Assembly (NCBI GenBank): GCA_020850915.1
Contig: JADZDV010000380.1
Location: forward strand, 1-6,553
Origin: Chloroflexota bacterium
GTDB taxonomy: Bacteria > Chloroflexota > UBA6077 > JADZDV01
Length of the DNA stretch: 6,553 bases
Direction: 5' to 3'
Position 1 is the first letter of the stretch; every line of letters starts with the position of its first letter. Shown one piece after another: positions 1 to 6,201 of the stretch. Both the position numbers and the translations under genes were made by a program. The notes below the pieces were generated by a model that was not told where the DNA came from, made no database searches, and saw only the letters and a list, made by a program, of their open reading frames with translations.

Positions 1-567
1 CGACAGGTGCAGTGTCAACAGCAGCCCGAACGCCAGCAGTCCGACCACGACCAGCTTCGTCGCCCGGCTGCCAAGCAGCACCACCAGTCCGCTGCTCAGT
101 CCATACCCCAGCAGGCCGCCGCCAAAGCCCTCCATCGCTCGCTTCCGCGGCTCCGGCCCGCCGCTGAGCATGTGCCACATCCCCATCAGCGTCAGGGTCA
201 CGACCGCCGCGCCCCAGACCCGGCCCCACGGCAGCCCACCCTCCGGCCGGAACAGCTTCAGCAGTCCCAGCCCTCCGCCAGCGATCAGCCACAGAGGCAG
301 CAGCAGCGCCACCTCGCCCGCCAGCAAGCGCAGGCCGCGCCGCACTGGTTCGCCCAGCAGGCTGCTGGACGGGAACAGCACTGCAAGCGCGCCGACCACG
401 CCAGCCGCCACGACGAGCGCGCAGACGATACCCCGCGAGAGCGTCTGGGACAGCACGAGTCCCGTCGCGCCACGCTGCGCGCGGCGGGACCGGGGCGCGG
501 CGCGCCCGGCGAGCGCCCTAGAAGAGGGAGAGCTGTTCAGACGCTGGTGGCTCATCGCGTCGAGCAT
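1..567 (-). CDS. ftsK: DNA translocase FtsK/SpoIIIE, N-terminal membrane domain (partial, runs off the left edge)
   Basis: FtsK/SpoIIIE proteins are membrane-anchored ATPases that pump chromosomal DNA through the division septum. Only the first 189 codons are inside the window; the frame stays open to base 1. After a basic, Ser/Arg-rich leader (residues 1-45) come hydrophobic stretches at about 46-66, 82-106, 117-135, 148-166 and 171-188. The order of landmarks is that of the FtsK N-terminal domain: LLAGEVALLLPLWL, then a segment ending WHMLSGG, then GFGGGLLGYGL, then LLGSRATKLVVVGLL. The ATPase and gamma domains lie outside the window, so the family call rests on the membrane domain alone. 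The ATG at 567 lies inside the upstream glycosylase gene (50-nt overlap). A second in-frame ATG is at 555, and neither has a clear ribosome binding site, so the start is uncertain. The overlap suggests translational coupling to the glycosylase gene. Confidence 0.82.
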   Translation of the reverse strand, partial: MLDAMSHQRLNSSPSSRALAGRAAPRSRRAQRGATGLVLSQTLSRGIVCALVVAAGVVGALAVLFPSSSLLGEPVRRGLRLLAGEVALLLPLWLIAGGGLGLLKLFRPEGGLPWGRVWGAAVVTLTLMGMWHMLSGGPEPRKRAMEGFGGGLLGYGLSSGLVVLLGSRATKLVVVGLLAFGLLLTLHLS

Positions 568-1153
568 CGGGCGCTGTGGGCTCGCGTTTCGGCCGTTTCG
601 CCGTGTGGGCGCGGACCAGTTCTGGGATTCTTCGAAAGTCTTCTTCAAGAACAGCCTTCAGGCCCTGCTGGCGGAACACCGCGGCCGGATGGTACGCCGC
701 CATCACCGTGCTGCCACGGTACTCGACGGTGCGACCATGCATCTCCCGCATGCTCCGGGGGTTGGGGAAGATCTTCGCCATCGAGAAACGCCCGAGCGTG
801 ACGATGACGCGCGGCCGGATCAGCTCGAGCTGGCGATCCAGGTACGGCGCACAGGTTGCGATCTCGTCCGGGAACGGGTCGCGGTTGCCAGGCGGGCGGC
901 ACTTCAGCACGTTGGCGATGAACACCTGCTCGCGCCGCAGTCCGATCCCCGCCAGCAGCTCGTTCAACAACTGCCCCGCGGCGCCCACGAATGGACGCCC
1001 CTGCTGGTCCTCGTGGAAGCCCGGAGCCTCGCCGATGAACATCACCTCCGCCCGCGAATCGCCCTCCCCGGGTACGGCGTGTGTGCGTGTCGCGCCCAGA
1101 CGGCAGCGCTGACACTGGCGAATCTCTTCGGCTAATCGATCCAGCTCTTCCAT
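518..1153 (-). CDS. udg: Family 4 uracil-DNA glycosylase ([4Fe-4S]) with C-terminal clamp-binding motif
   Basis: The enzyme removes uracil from DNA to start base-excision repair; the product is 211 aa. Family 4 features visible are the N-terminal CQRC (C14, C17), C85 in NVLKCRPPGNR and C101 in CAPYL, together the four ligands of the [4Fe-4S] cluster. Motif A is GEAPG at 41-45, and the second catalytic motif is AYHPAAV with H155. Residues 1-180 cover the usual catalytic domain. Residues 181-211 form a charged, Pro-rich tail ending QLSLF (207-211), which matches the bacterial sliding-clamp binding pentapeptide. The start gives the typical family opening, MEELxxLxxxIxxCxxC. An AGGAG at 1169-1173 lies 15 nt upstream, longer than ideal spacing. 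A candidate promoter lies at 1235-1263, and the gene overlaps the ftsK-like gene downstream. The family call is firm; the clamp contact is inferred. Confidence 0.94.
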   Translation of the reverse strand: MEELDRLAEEIRQCQRCRLGATRTHAVPGEGDSRAEVMFIGEAPGFHEDQQGRPFVGAAGQLLNELLAGIGLRREQVFIANVLKCRPPGNRDPFPDEIATCAPYLDRQLELIRPRVIVTLGRFSMAKIFPNPRSMREMHGRTVEYRGSTVMAAYHPAAVFRQQGLKAVLEEDFRRIPELVRAHTAKRPKREPTAPDARRDEPPASEQLSLF

Positions 1154-1234
1154 GTCGGACCCGGCGCACTCCTGACGCCGGCGCTGGATGCGCGACGAGC
1201 AGGAAAGCCCGACCGGCCCAGCGCCACTCGTGCG

Positions 1235-1263
1235 ATCCTACCAGGGCACCCCACAGCGGTCAA
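1235..1263 (-). promoter_or_regulatory. Candidate sigma-70-type promoter for the glycosylase-ftsK unit
   Basis: On the minus strand TTGACC (1258-1263) is followed, after 17 nt, by TAGGAT (1235-1240). This matches 5/6 of the -35 and 4/6 of the -10 consensus. Transcription would start near 1228, giving a leader of about 75 nt before the glycosylase ATG at 1153. It shares the palindrome TCAATTGA with the opposing promoter. It is predicted from sequence only. Confidence 0.5.
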
Positions 1264-1293
1264 TTGACACACCCGGCCGGGGCGACCTATCCT
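1264..1293 (+). promoter_or_regulatory. Candidate sigma-70-type promoter for the CoA-transferase gene
   Basis: TTGACA (1264-1269, a perfect -35) is followed after 18 nt by TATCCT (1288-1293, 4/6 of the -10 consensus). The start would fall near 1300, about 40 nt before the CoA-transferase ATG at 1342. Its -35 box directly abuts the -35 box of the minus-strand promoter candidate at 1258-1263. Confidence 0.5.
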
Positions 1294-1341
1294 CGCTCCA
1301 CGTGACAGCATTGAGATGAGCTGCGAGGAGTTTCCTGCTTC

Positions 1342-2529
1342 ATGGCCGGTCCACTCAACGGTATCCAGGTCGTCGACCTGACACGCGCCCTTGCTGGCCC
1401 CTACTGCACCCTGGTCCTCGGCGACCTCGGCGCGGACGTGATCAAGATCGAGCAGCCCGGCAGCGGCGACGAGACGCGCGGCTGGGGGCCCCCGTTTGTC
1501 GCCGATCAGTCGGCCTACTTCATGTCGATCAACCGCAACAAGCGTAGCCTGACCCTGGATCTCAAAGCGCCCGAAGGGCAGGAGATCCTCGGCCGGCTGA
1601 TCGACCGGGCGGACGTCCTCGTCGAGAACTTCCGCCCCGGGGCCATGGCCCGCCTCGGCTTCTCCTACGACCATGCGCAGCAGCGCAACCCGAAGCTGAT
1701 CTACTGCGCCGTCAGCGGCTTCGGTCAGACCGGCCCGCGAGCCAACCAGCCCGCCTACGACCAGATCGTCCAGGGTTTGAGCGGCGCCATGAGCCTGACC
1801 GGCCCGGTCGAGGGACCGCCCAGCAAGTTCGGCATCGCCATCAGCGACATCGGCGCCGGCATGTGGGCCGCCATGGCCGTCAACGCCGCCCTCTTCCACC
1901 GCGAGCGGACCGGCCAGGGCCAGTTCATCGATACCTCGATGATCGGCGGCCTCGTCGCCCTCCTCACCTTCCAGGCCGGCCGCTACTTCGCCACTGGCAA
2001 CGCCCCGGGCCTGGGCGGCAACCGCCATCCCACTATCGCCCCGTACGAGACCTTCAAGACGAGCGATGGCTGGCTCAACGTCGCCTGCGGCAACGAGGGC
2101 CACTGGCAGCGATTCTGCCGGGCGCTTGGCCTGGACGATCTCCTCGCCGACGAGCGCTTCGCCAGCAACGCCCTGCGCGTCCAGCACCGCCCGGCCCTCT
2201 CAGAACGCCTCGAGCCCCACATCGCCAGCATGACCACCGGCCAGGCGGTGAGCGCCCTCGAAGCCGCCGAGGTCCCCGCCGGCCCAGTCTTCAACCTGGC
2301 GCAGGTCTTCGCGGACCCACAGGCGAAGCACCTCCAGCTCCAGCGCTCGATGGAGCACCTCACCGCCGGCCTCGTCCACTCAACCGGTTTCCCCTGGGAA
2401 TTCGGCCAGTCCCCCGCCGAGATCCGTCTTCCACCCCCCGTCCTCGGCCAGCACACGGACGAGGTCCTCGCCGCCCTGGACTACACCCCCGCCCGCATCG
2501 CTGACCTCCGCTCCCGCGGCGTGGTCTGA
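1342..2529 (+). CDS. CaiB/BaiF family (class III) CoA-transferase
   Basis: Family members move CoA between carboxylic acids through an aspartyl-CoA thioester, in the cytoplasm, as interlocked dimers. The 395-aa product has the usual family length. Motifs seen are the opening GIQVVDLTRALAGPYCTLVLGDLGAD (written here as GIQVVDL...LGDLGAD, residues 7-32), VIKIEQPG (33-40), NRNKRSLTLDL (64-74), VENFRPG (94-100), YCAVSGFGQTGP (121-132), the catalytic Asp in AISDIGAG (D169, the same number as in formyl-CoA transferase), RTGQGQFIDTSM (189-200) and GNRHPTIAPYETFKTSDGW (226-244). The ATG has GAGGAG 11 nt upstream (1325-1330). The substrate cannot be read from the sequence. The glycine loop GGGGQ of oxalate formyl-CoA transferase is not apparent, so I do not call it Frc despite the neighbouring probable oxalate oxidoreductase. 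It is transcribed toward that operon as a separate unit. Confidence 0.93.
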   Translation: MAGPLNGIQVVDLTRALAGPYCTLVLGDLGADVIKIEQPGSGDETRGWGPPFVADQSAYFMSINRNKRSLTLDLKAPEGQEILGRLIDRADVLVENFRPGAMARLGFSYDHAQQRNPKLIYCAVSGFGQTGPRANQPAYDQIVQGLSGAMSLTGPVEGPPSKFGIAISDIGAGMWAAMAVNAALFHRERTGQGQFIDTSMIGGLVALLTFQAGRYFATGNAPGLGGNRHPTIAPYETFKTSDGWLNVACGNEGHWQRFCRALGLDDLLADERFASNALRVQHRPALSERLEPHIASMTTGQAVSALEAAEVPAGPVFNLAQVFADPQAKHLQLQRSMEHLTAGLVHSTGFPWEFGQSPAEIRLPPPVLGQHTDEVLAALDYTPARIADLRSRGVV

Positions 2530-2552
2530 CCACTATCACGGGAACGTGAAAA

Positions 2553-2578
2553 GGGGGCGGACCTGACAGTCCGCCCCC
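2553..2578 (-). terminator. Intrinsic terminator, best oriented for the oxidoreductase operon
   Basis: GGGGGCGGAC (2553-2562) and GTCCGCCCCC (2569-2578) form a perfect 10-bp stem with a 6-nt loop. Read on the minus strand the stem is followed directly by TTTTCAC, a short U-tract. On the plus strand it is followed by CACATCC with no U-tract. It therefore fits best as the end of the minus-strand operon, about 115 nt beyond its last stop. It may also stop plus-strand transcription from the CoA-transferase gene, whose stop lies 23 nt before it. Confidence 0.75.
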
Positions 2579-2594
2579 ACATCCTCATCGCCCC

Positions 2595-2673
2595 AGGTTG
2601 GCCCGGCCGCTTAGATCGCCGGGGGTTGCCCGGCTGGCCCCACCTGGTCCCGGTCCGCCCTGGCGGCCGGACC
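2595..2673. repeat. Two imperfect inverted repeats in the convergent intergenic region
   Basis: A 15-nt arm at 2595-2609 pairs with 2631-2645 (12 of 15 positions complementary, 21-nt loop). A second hairpin has GGTCCG at 2652-2657 and CGGACC at 2668-2673, with further G/C pairing possible inside. Both lie between the terminator hairpin and the last gene of the operon (stop at 2694). They could act as additional terminators or 3'-end stabilisers. No reading frame of interest was seen in 2530-2693. Confidence 0.45.
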
Positions 2674-2693
2674 CCGTGGGCCCCCCTGGGTCT

Positions 2694-3701
2694 TTACGTC
2701 CTCAATATCCGCGGATCCTCAACCCGGTACGTGATCACGCCAGGAATCAGCCACTTCTCCCACTGCTCGTCCACCTTCCGCTGGAAATAGTCGTAGTCTT
2801 CCTCCGTGAAGTGGGCGAACCGTCCCTGGCGGGAGAGGTACTCCCGCACCGGCTTCCTCATGAACCGCCCGTCCGCGATGCTCTTCGTCGTGCCGGTCAG
2901 CCGCATCACGCCGTTCTCACTCTCGAACAGCGGGAAGATCCCCGTCTCAATGGCCAGCTTGCCCAGCTCGTGCGAGAACGCCGGGTCGTAATGCCACCCC
3001 TTCGGACACGGGTCCAGCGTATGCAGGAACGTCGGGCCGCCAGCCTCCAGCGCCTTCCGGACCTTGTTCATGAAGTCGATCCCGTACGATGCGCAGGCAG
3101 AGCCGATGTACTTCGACTCCGGATGCCCCGCCGCCATCATCCCCGGCACATTCTTCTTCCAGCGCTTGTGCATGATCCGCTTCGACCTGCCCGCCGGGCT
3201 GAAGGTCGTCACGGCTCCCCACGGCGTCTGGCCGGAAAGCTGGATGTCCGTGTTCGCGTAGGACTCGTTGTCGTACAGGAGCACGAGCAGGTTGTAGTCG
3301 GTGTGGGTCAGCGCCGCCGAGATGGCGCCCAGGCCCATGTCCGCCCCACCACCGTCGCCGCAGAAGGCGATGACGTTGATGCGCTCGTCCTTGATCTTCC
3401 CCTTGCGCATCAGCGCCTTCAGCCCGGCCGCCGTGCCGGTCGCTGCCGATCCGGCCGATCCAAGCTGGGTGTGCATCCACGGCACCACCCACGGCGTCGT
3501 GTAGTAGCTGGTGTTCGCCACGTACATGCAGCCGGTGCTGCCCAGGACGATCGTTCGCGGCCCCGCCGCCTTCGCAATGTACCGCATGACCAGCGCGGAC
3601 TCGCAGCCCTGGCAGGTGCGGTGGCCAGAGACGAAGTACTCGGCGTACGGGACCTGGCGGACCGACTTGATCGGATCTAGCGTCAATAGCTCTTCGGCCA
3701 T
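2694..3701 (-). CDS. porB: 2-oxoacid:ferredoxin oxidoreductase beta subunit (thiamine diphosphate-binding), probable oxalate oxidoreductase beta
   Basis: This subunit binds thiamine diphosphate and the cluster nearest to it. The 335-aa product is of normal PorB length. Visible are GHRTCQGCE with C30 and C33, C58 in GSTGCMY, and C232 in DPCPKGW, the four expected ligands of one [4Fe-4S] cluster. The cofactor motif is GDGGGADMGLGAIS (115-128), continued by LYDNESYANTDIQLSGQTP (142-160) with N145 and N150. The pair KK at 182-183, and PVREYLSRQGRF (284-295), are also typical of the family. It is the last gene of a three-gene operon: the alpha stop is 3 nt upstream, and GAGGGAG lies 6 nt before the ATG, overlapping the end of the alpha gene. 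The family is certain. The oxalate specificity comes from the alpha subunit, since most beta residues are shared with pyruvate enzymes. Confidence 0.93.
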   Translation of the reverse strand: MAEELLTLDPIKSVRQVPYAEYFVSGHRTCQGCESALVMRYIAKAAGPRTIVLGSTGCMYVANTSYYTTPWVVPWMHTQLGSAGSAATGTAAGLKALMRKGKIKDERINVIAFCGDGGGADMGLGAISAALTHTDYNLLVLLYDNESYANTDIQLSGQTPWGAVTTFSPAGRSKRIMHKRWKKNVPGMMAAGHPESKYIGSACASYGIDFMNKVRKALEAGGPTFLHTLDPCPKGWHYDPAFSHELGKLAIETGIFPLFESENGVMRLTGTTKSIADGRFMRKPVREYLSRQGRFAHFTEEDYDYFQRKVDEQWEKWLIPGVITYRVEDPRILRT

Positions 3702-3704
3702 CTC

Positions 3705-4931
3705 CTACTCCCTCACCCCAATCCACTCGACCGGAACGTCCATGTCCCCCTTGTCCGCCGCCGCGAATGCCCGATCCGCGATGGTGTACCCATCCTCGAT
3801 GGTCACTTCCCGGCCACCCAGGCCTGCCACGAACCCCAGCACCGGCGGCCTGTCCTTCACAGAATACAGCGCCGAGCGGATCTCGTGATACAGCACGCCG
3901 CCGTAGTTCGGGGAGCCGAACGAGTAGTCCCGGTCGATCACCGCCACCGCCTTGAAGCGCGGCAGGATCTGCGTGATCTCCTCGGTCGGGAACGGCCGGA
4001 AGTACTTCAGCCGCACGAACCCAACCTTCTTGCCCTCAGCCCGCATCCGGCGCACAAGCACGCGCATCGGCATCGCCAGCGTGCCTTGCCCGAGGAAGAC
4101 GATGTCGGCGTCCTCGGTCATGTACTCCTCGACGAACGGATTGTCGCCGCCCCGACCGAAGACCCGCTTGAAGTCCGCGTGGACCTCCTGAATGACCCCG
4201 CGTGCGCGCCGCATCGCCTGGTCGTTCTGCATCCGGATCTCCATCAGCCAGTCCTGGTCGACCTGCGGCGCGATGGTGATCGGATTGTCGGGATGCAGCA
4301 GACGGTCGCCCATCTGGTAGGCCGGCAGGAACCGATCGACGGCCTCCTGGGGCGGGACGCGCACCAGGTGCTGGGAGTGGGTCAGGAACGCACCGTCCAC
4401 TCCGAGCGCCATCGGCAGCATCACCCGCTTGTCCTCGGCGATCCGGTAGGCCATCAGCGAGGTGTCCAGCGCCTCCTGTGCCGTATCCACCCAGGCCAGC
4501 ATCCAGCCCAGATCCCGCACAGCCAGCGCGTCATTGTGCTCCACGCCAAACGCGCCCGGGTCGTCGAGCGCCCGGTTGCCAACAATCGCCACCACCGGCA
4601 GCCTCAAGCCCGCCGTGACCGCGATCGCCTCAAAGGCGTAGAACCAGCCCACACCGGATGAGCCGACGAACGTGCGCGAGCCGACAACGCTCGCGTGCTT
4701 GACGATCTCGAACTGCGAGTGCTCGCCCTCGGCCACGATGAACTCGGCGTCCATCTCGCCATCCGCCAGCACCTTGGCCACCGCCTGCATCACCCCGTCG
4801 TAGGGGCGGATCGGGTAGGCTGCGATGACATCCACGTCCGCCAGCCGCAGCGCCTGCGCGATCGCCTCACACCCGGTTAGGAGGTCCTCGCGCTCGGTCA
4901 GCTTGACCATCTGTTGCTGAGCAACCGCCAT
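3705..4931 (-). CDS. porA: 2-oxoacid:ferredoxin oxidoreductase alpha subunit with oxalate oxidoreductase active-site residues
   Basis: The alpha subunit (408 aa) carries the pyrimidine-binding domain (about 14-240) and the transketolase C-terminal-like domain (about 270-385: VGFVRLKYFRPFP at 303-315, VIDRDYSFGSPNYGG at 331-345). The substrate motif reads YPIRP (39-43) instead of the YPITP of pyruvate enzymes. The loop after it is VGNRALDDPGAF (117-128), giving R120, D123 and F128. As I recall, Moorella thermoacetica oxalate oxidoreductase uses Tyr28, Arg31, Arg109, Asp112 and Phe117. Y39, R42, R120, D123 and F128 match all five with a constant offset of 11. R120 is shared with pyruvate enzymes; R42, D123 and F128 are the discriminating ones. 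The gene lies 1 nt after the gamma/delta stop and 3 nt before the beta start, so the subunits are surely co-translated. The family is firm; oxalate as substrate is likely but inferred. Confidence 0.92.
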   Translation of the reverse strand: MAVAQQQMVKLTEREDLLTGCEAIAQALRLADVDVIAAYPIRPYDGVMQAVAKVLADGEMDAEFIVAEGEHSQFEIVKHASVVGSRTFVGSSGVGWFYAFEAIAVTAGLRLPVVAIVGNRALDDPGAFGVEHNDALAVRDLGWMLAWVDTAQEALDTSLMAYRIAEDKRVMLPMALGVDGAFLTHSQHLVRVPPQEAVDRFLPAYQMGDRLLHPDNPITIAPQVDQDWLMEIRMQNDQAMRRARGVIQEVHADFKRVFGRGGDNPFVEEYMTEDADIVFLGQGTLAMPMRVLVRRMRAEGKKVGFVRLKYFRPFPTEEITQILPRFKAVAVIDRDYSFGSPNYGGVLYHEIRSALYSVKDRPPVLGFVAGLGGREVTIEDGYTIADRAFAAADKGDMDVPVEWIGVRE

Positions 4932-4932
4932 C

Positions 4933-6024
4933 TTAGTTCACCGTCTCCTTCACCGGGATCCCGTGCTTCGTCAGGAGCGCCCTGTAGCCCTCAGGGTCGT
5001 TCCGGTGCATCACATACAGGCTCTCGTTGTCCTGGAACCCCAGCTCGTTCACCATCGTGATGCAGTCGTCGACCGGGCACACCTCTGCACAGATCGAGCA
5101 GCCGATGCAGGCCTCGTACACTACCTCGTACGTTCCGTCCGGGGTGATCTCGAAGCACTCGTCCGGACAGTTCAGCCAGCACAGCGTGCATTTGATGCAT
5201 GTTTCAAACTGCACCAGCGGCCGCAGCGTCCGTGTGCTCCACTTCTTATAGATCGGGTTCCGAGTGCCAACCTTCATCGCCTCGACGACGGTGCCCTCTC
5301 GCATCTCCTGCCAGCCGGGCTTTTCGTACTCCTCGTAGAAGCGGCTGTTCCCCTCCCCGGCCTTGACCTGCCGGATCTTCACGTTCTCGTAGGACCACCG
5401 CGCCGCGTCCGCGCGCGACTGGTCCTTCGTCTGATCCAGGATCGCCTGCTCCACCGCCTCGATGCCAACCGCCTCGGGCGCTACCTTCGCCACGGCGCCC
5501 ATCACGTGATAGTCGGTGTTATCGTCGTTGTACACCCACAGCCCGGCGAAGCTCGCATCGCCGTCAGGTGCGAACGTACCCGTGTGCTGGCCGGTCGGAA
5601 TGATCGCCAGCGTCCAGTCAAACGGCTTCTGGTGGATGTGCTCTAGCAGCTCCTCGGCCGTGCGGTTCGAGGTCACGACCAGCGTGCCGCCCTCGCGCAC
5701 CAGCTTGTTGATCGGCTGCACACCGTACCAGGCCCAGCTCTCAATCCCCTTGCACATCACATCGTCCACGCAAACGGACACGTCCACGATGGCCGGCTCA
5801 TACTTCGCCAGACTCTTCTCCAGCTCGTCCTCGTTCGAGGCCACGACCGCGAAGTTCTTGGCGGGGATACCGTTGCGCTCGGGAGAGTCGCCATACCGCG
5901 CAAACGCGGTACCGACTTTGCTCTCCCCCCGCGCGGCGAACACGAGTCCGCGGCAGATTCGAGCCGCCAGGGTCTTCTGGAAGATCCCGCGGTACACAAC
6001 CTCGACGGTGGCAGACATCACCAT
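4933..6024 (-). CDS. 2-oxoacid:ferredoxin oxidoreductase fused gamma/delta subunit (2x[4Fe-4S]), probable oxalate oxidoreductase
   Basis: The 363-aa product joins a gamma-type domain (about 1-195) to a delta-type ferredoxin domain (about 265-345). The delta part holds two clusters, CIKCTLCWLNCP (C276, C279, C282, C286) and CIGCSICAEVCP (C306, C309, C312, C316), which would carry electrons from the beta-subunit cluster to external ferredoxin. The gamma part begins VVYRGIFQKTLAARI and continues through ARYGDSPERNG, aligning with the family, but the usual GGQG motif near its start is replaced by IFQK. The delta-typical opening PGWQEMREG is at 235-243. Gamma/delta fusion is a known trait of oxalate oxidoreductase. 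I chose the ATG at 6024 because AGGAGG (6036-6041) lies 11 nt before it. A GTG at 6034-6036 overlaps that site, and an ATG at 6018 is 17 nt from it. It is the first gene of the operon, with a promoter candidate upstream. Confidence 0.9.
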   Translation of the reverse strand: MVMSATVEVVYRGIFQKTLAARICRGLVFAARGESKVGTAFARYGDSPERNGIPAKNFAVVASNEDELEKSLAKYEPAIVDVSVCVDDVMCKGIESWAWYGVQPINKLVREGGTLVVTSNRTAEELLEHIHQKPFDWTLAIIPTGQHTGTFAPDGDASFAGLWVYNDDNTDYHVMGAVAKVAPEAVGIEAVEQAILDQTKDQSRADAARWSYENVKIRQVKAGEGNSRFYEEYEKPGWQEMREGTVVEAMKVGTRNPIYKKWSTRTLRPLVQFETCIKCTLCWLNCPDECFEITPDGTYEVVYEACIGCSICAEVCPVDDCITMVNELGFQDNESLYVMHRNDPEGYRALLTKHGIPVKETVN

Positions 6025-6035
6025 GGGCCCACGCA

Positions 6036-6041
6036 CCTCCT
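6036..6041 (-). promoter_or_regulatory. Ribosome binding site that fixes the gamma/delta start
   Basis: AGGAGG on the minus strand is a full Shine-Dalgarno match. The spacing to the ATG at 6024 is 11 nt. The in-frame GTG that would lengthen the protein by four residues has its first base within this motif, so it cannot be the start served by it. Confidence 0.7.
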
Positions 6042-6075
6042 CGTTCTGGCTTCGACCACCCTTGGCCGTTCGGAC

Positions 6076-6100
6076 GATTGGCCTGATGGTCCAACCAATC
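6076..6100. promoter_or_regulatory. Inverted repeat at the predicted operon transcription start; possible operator
   Basis: GATTGG (6076-6081) and CCAATC (6095-6100) form a perfect 6-nt inverted repeat with 13 nt between. TTGG (6078-6081) and CCAA (6091-6094) offer an alternative shorter pairing. It covers the predicted start (about 6100) and first bases of the oxidoreductase operon leader, where a repressor site would be expected. An RNA hairpin in the leader is the other reading. A 6-nt arm is short enough to occur by chance. Confidence 0.3.
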
Positions 6101-6106
6101 CGCCAC

Positions 6107-6135
6107 AGTGTACCTTCCCCTTCGCACTTTGTAAA
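6107..6135 (-). promoter_or_regulatory. Candidate sigma-70-type promoter for the oxidoreductase operon
   Basis: On the minus strand TTTACA (6130-6135, 5/6 of the -35 consensus) is followed after exactly 17 nt by TACACT (6107-6112, 4/6 of the -10 consensus). It sits in a locally A/T-richer stretch of an otherwise GC-rich region. Transcription would start near 6100, leaving a leader of about 75 nt before the gamma/delta ATG at 6024. Confidence 0.55.
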
Positions 6136-6201
6136 GCCGGCCCATCCGCCCCGAACGACCTCCCCCGAGCCCTGCTATCCTTCCCCCACGCGACCCTCCC
6201 C

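Noticed and set aside
7..801. Long open frame on the plus strand opposite the ftsK and glycosylase genes
   Set aside because: Its Gln/Pro/Arg-rich, low-complexity product is the antisense of the Leu/Gly-rich membrane domain; the minus-strand reading has membrane segments and family motifs.
1132..2187. 351-codon open frame antisense to the CoA-transferase
   Set aside because: It is a high-GC shadow with an Ala/Gly/Val/Asp-rich product and no domain, while the plus-strand frame has all CaiB/BaiF motifs.
1342..2529. Specific call as formyl-CoA:oxalate CoA-transferase (Frc)
   Set aside because: The catalytic Asp is family-wide, and the GGGGQ glycine loop typical of Frc is not apparent; the neighbouring operon alone is not enough to name the substrate.
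2598..5646. Several plus-strand frames of 200-360 codons opposite the oxidoreductase operon (2598-3680, 3885-4661, 4963-5646)
   Set aside because: Their products are Arg/His/Pro/Leu-rich with no recognisable fold; the minus strand carries three intact conserved subunits with ribosome binding sites.
6025..6036. GTG start four codons upstream for the gamma/delta subunit
   Set aside because: The GTG overlaps the Shine-Dalgarno sequence, leaving no spacing; the ATG at 6024 is correctly spaced.
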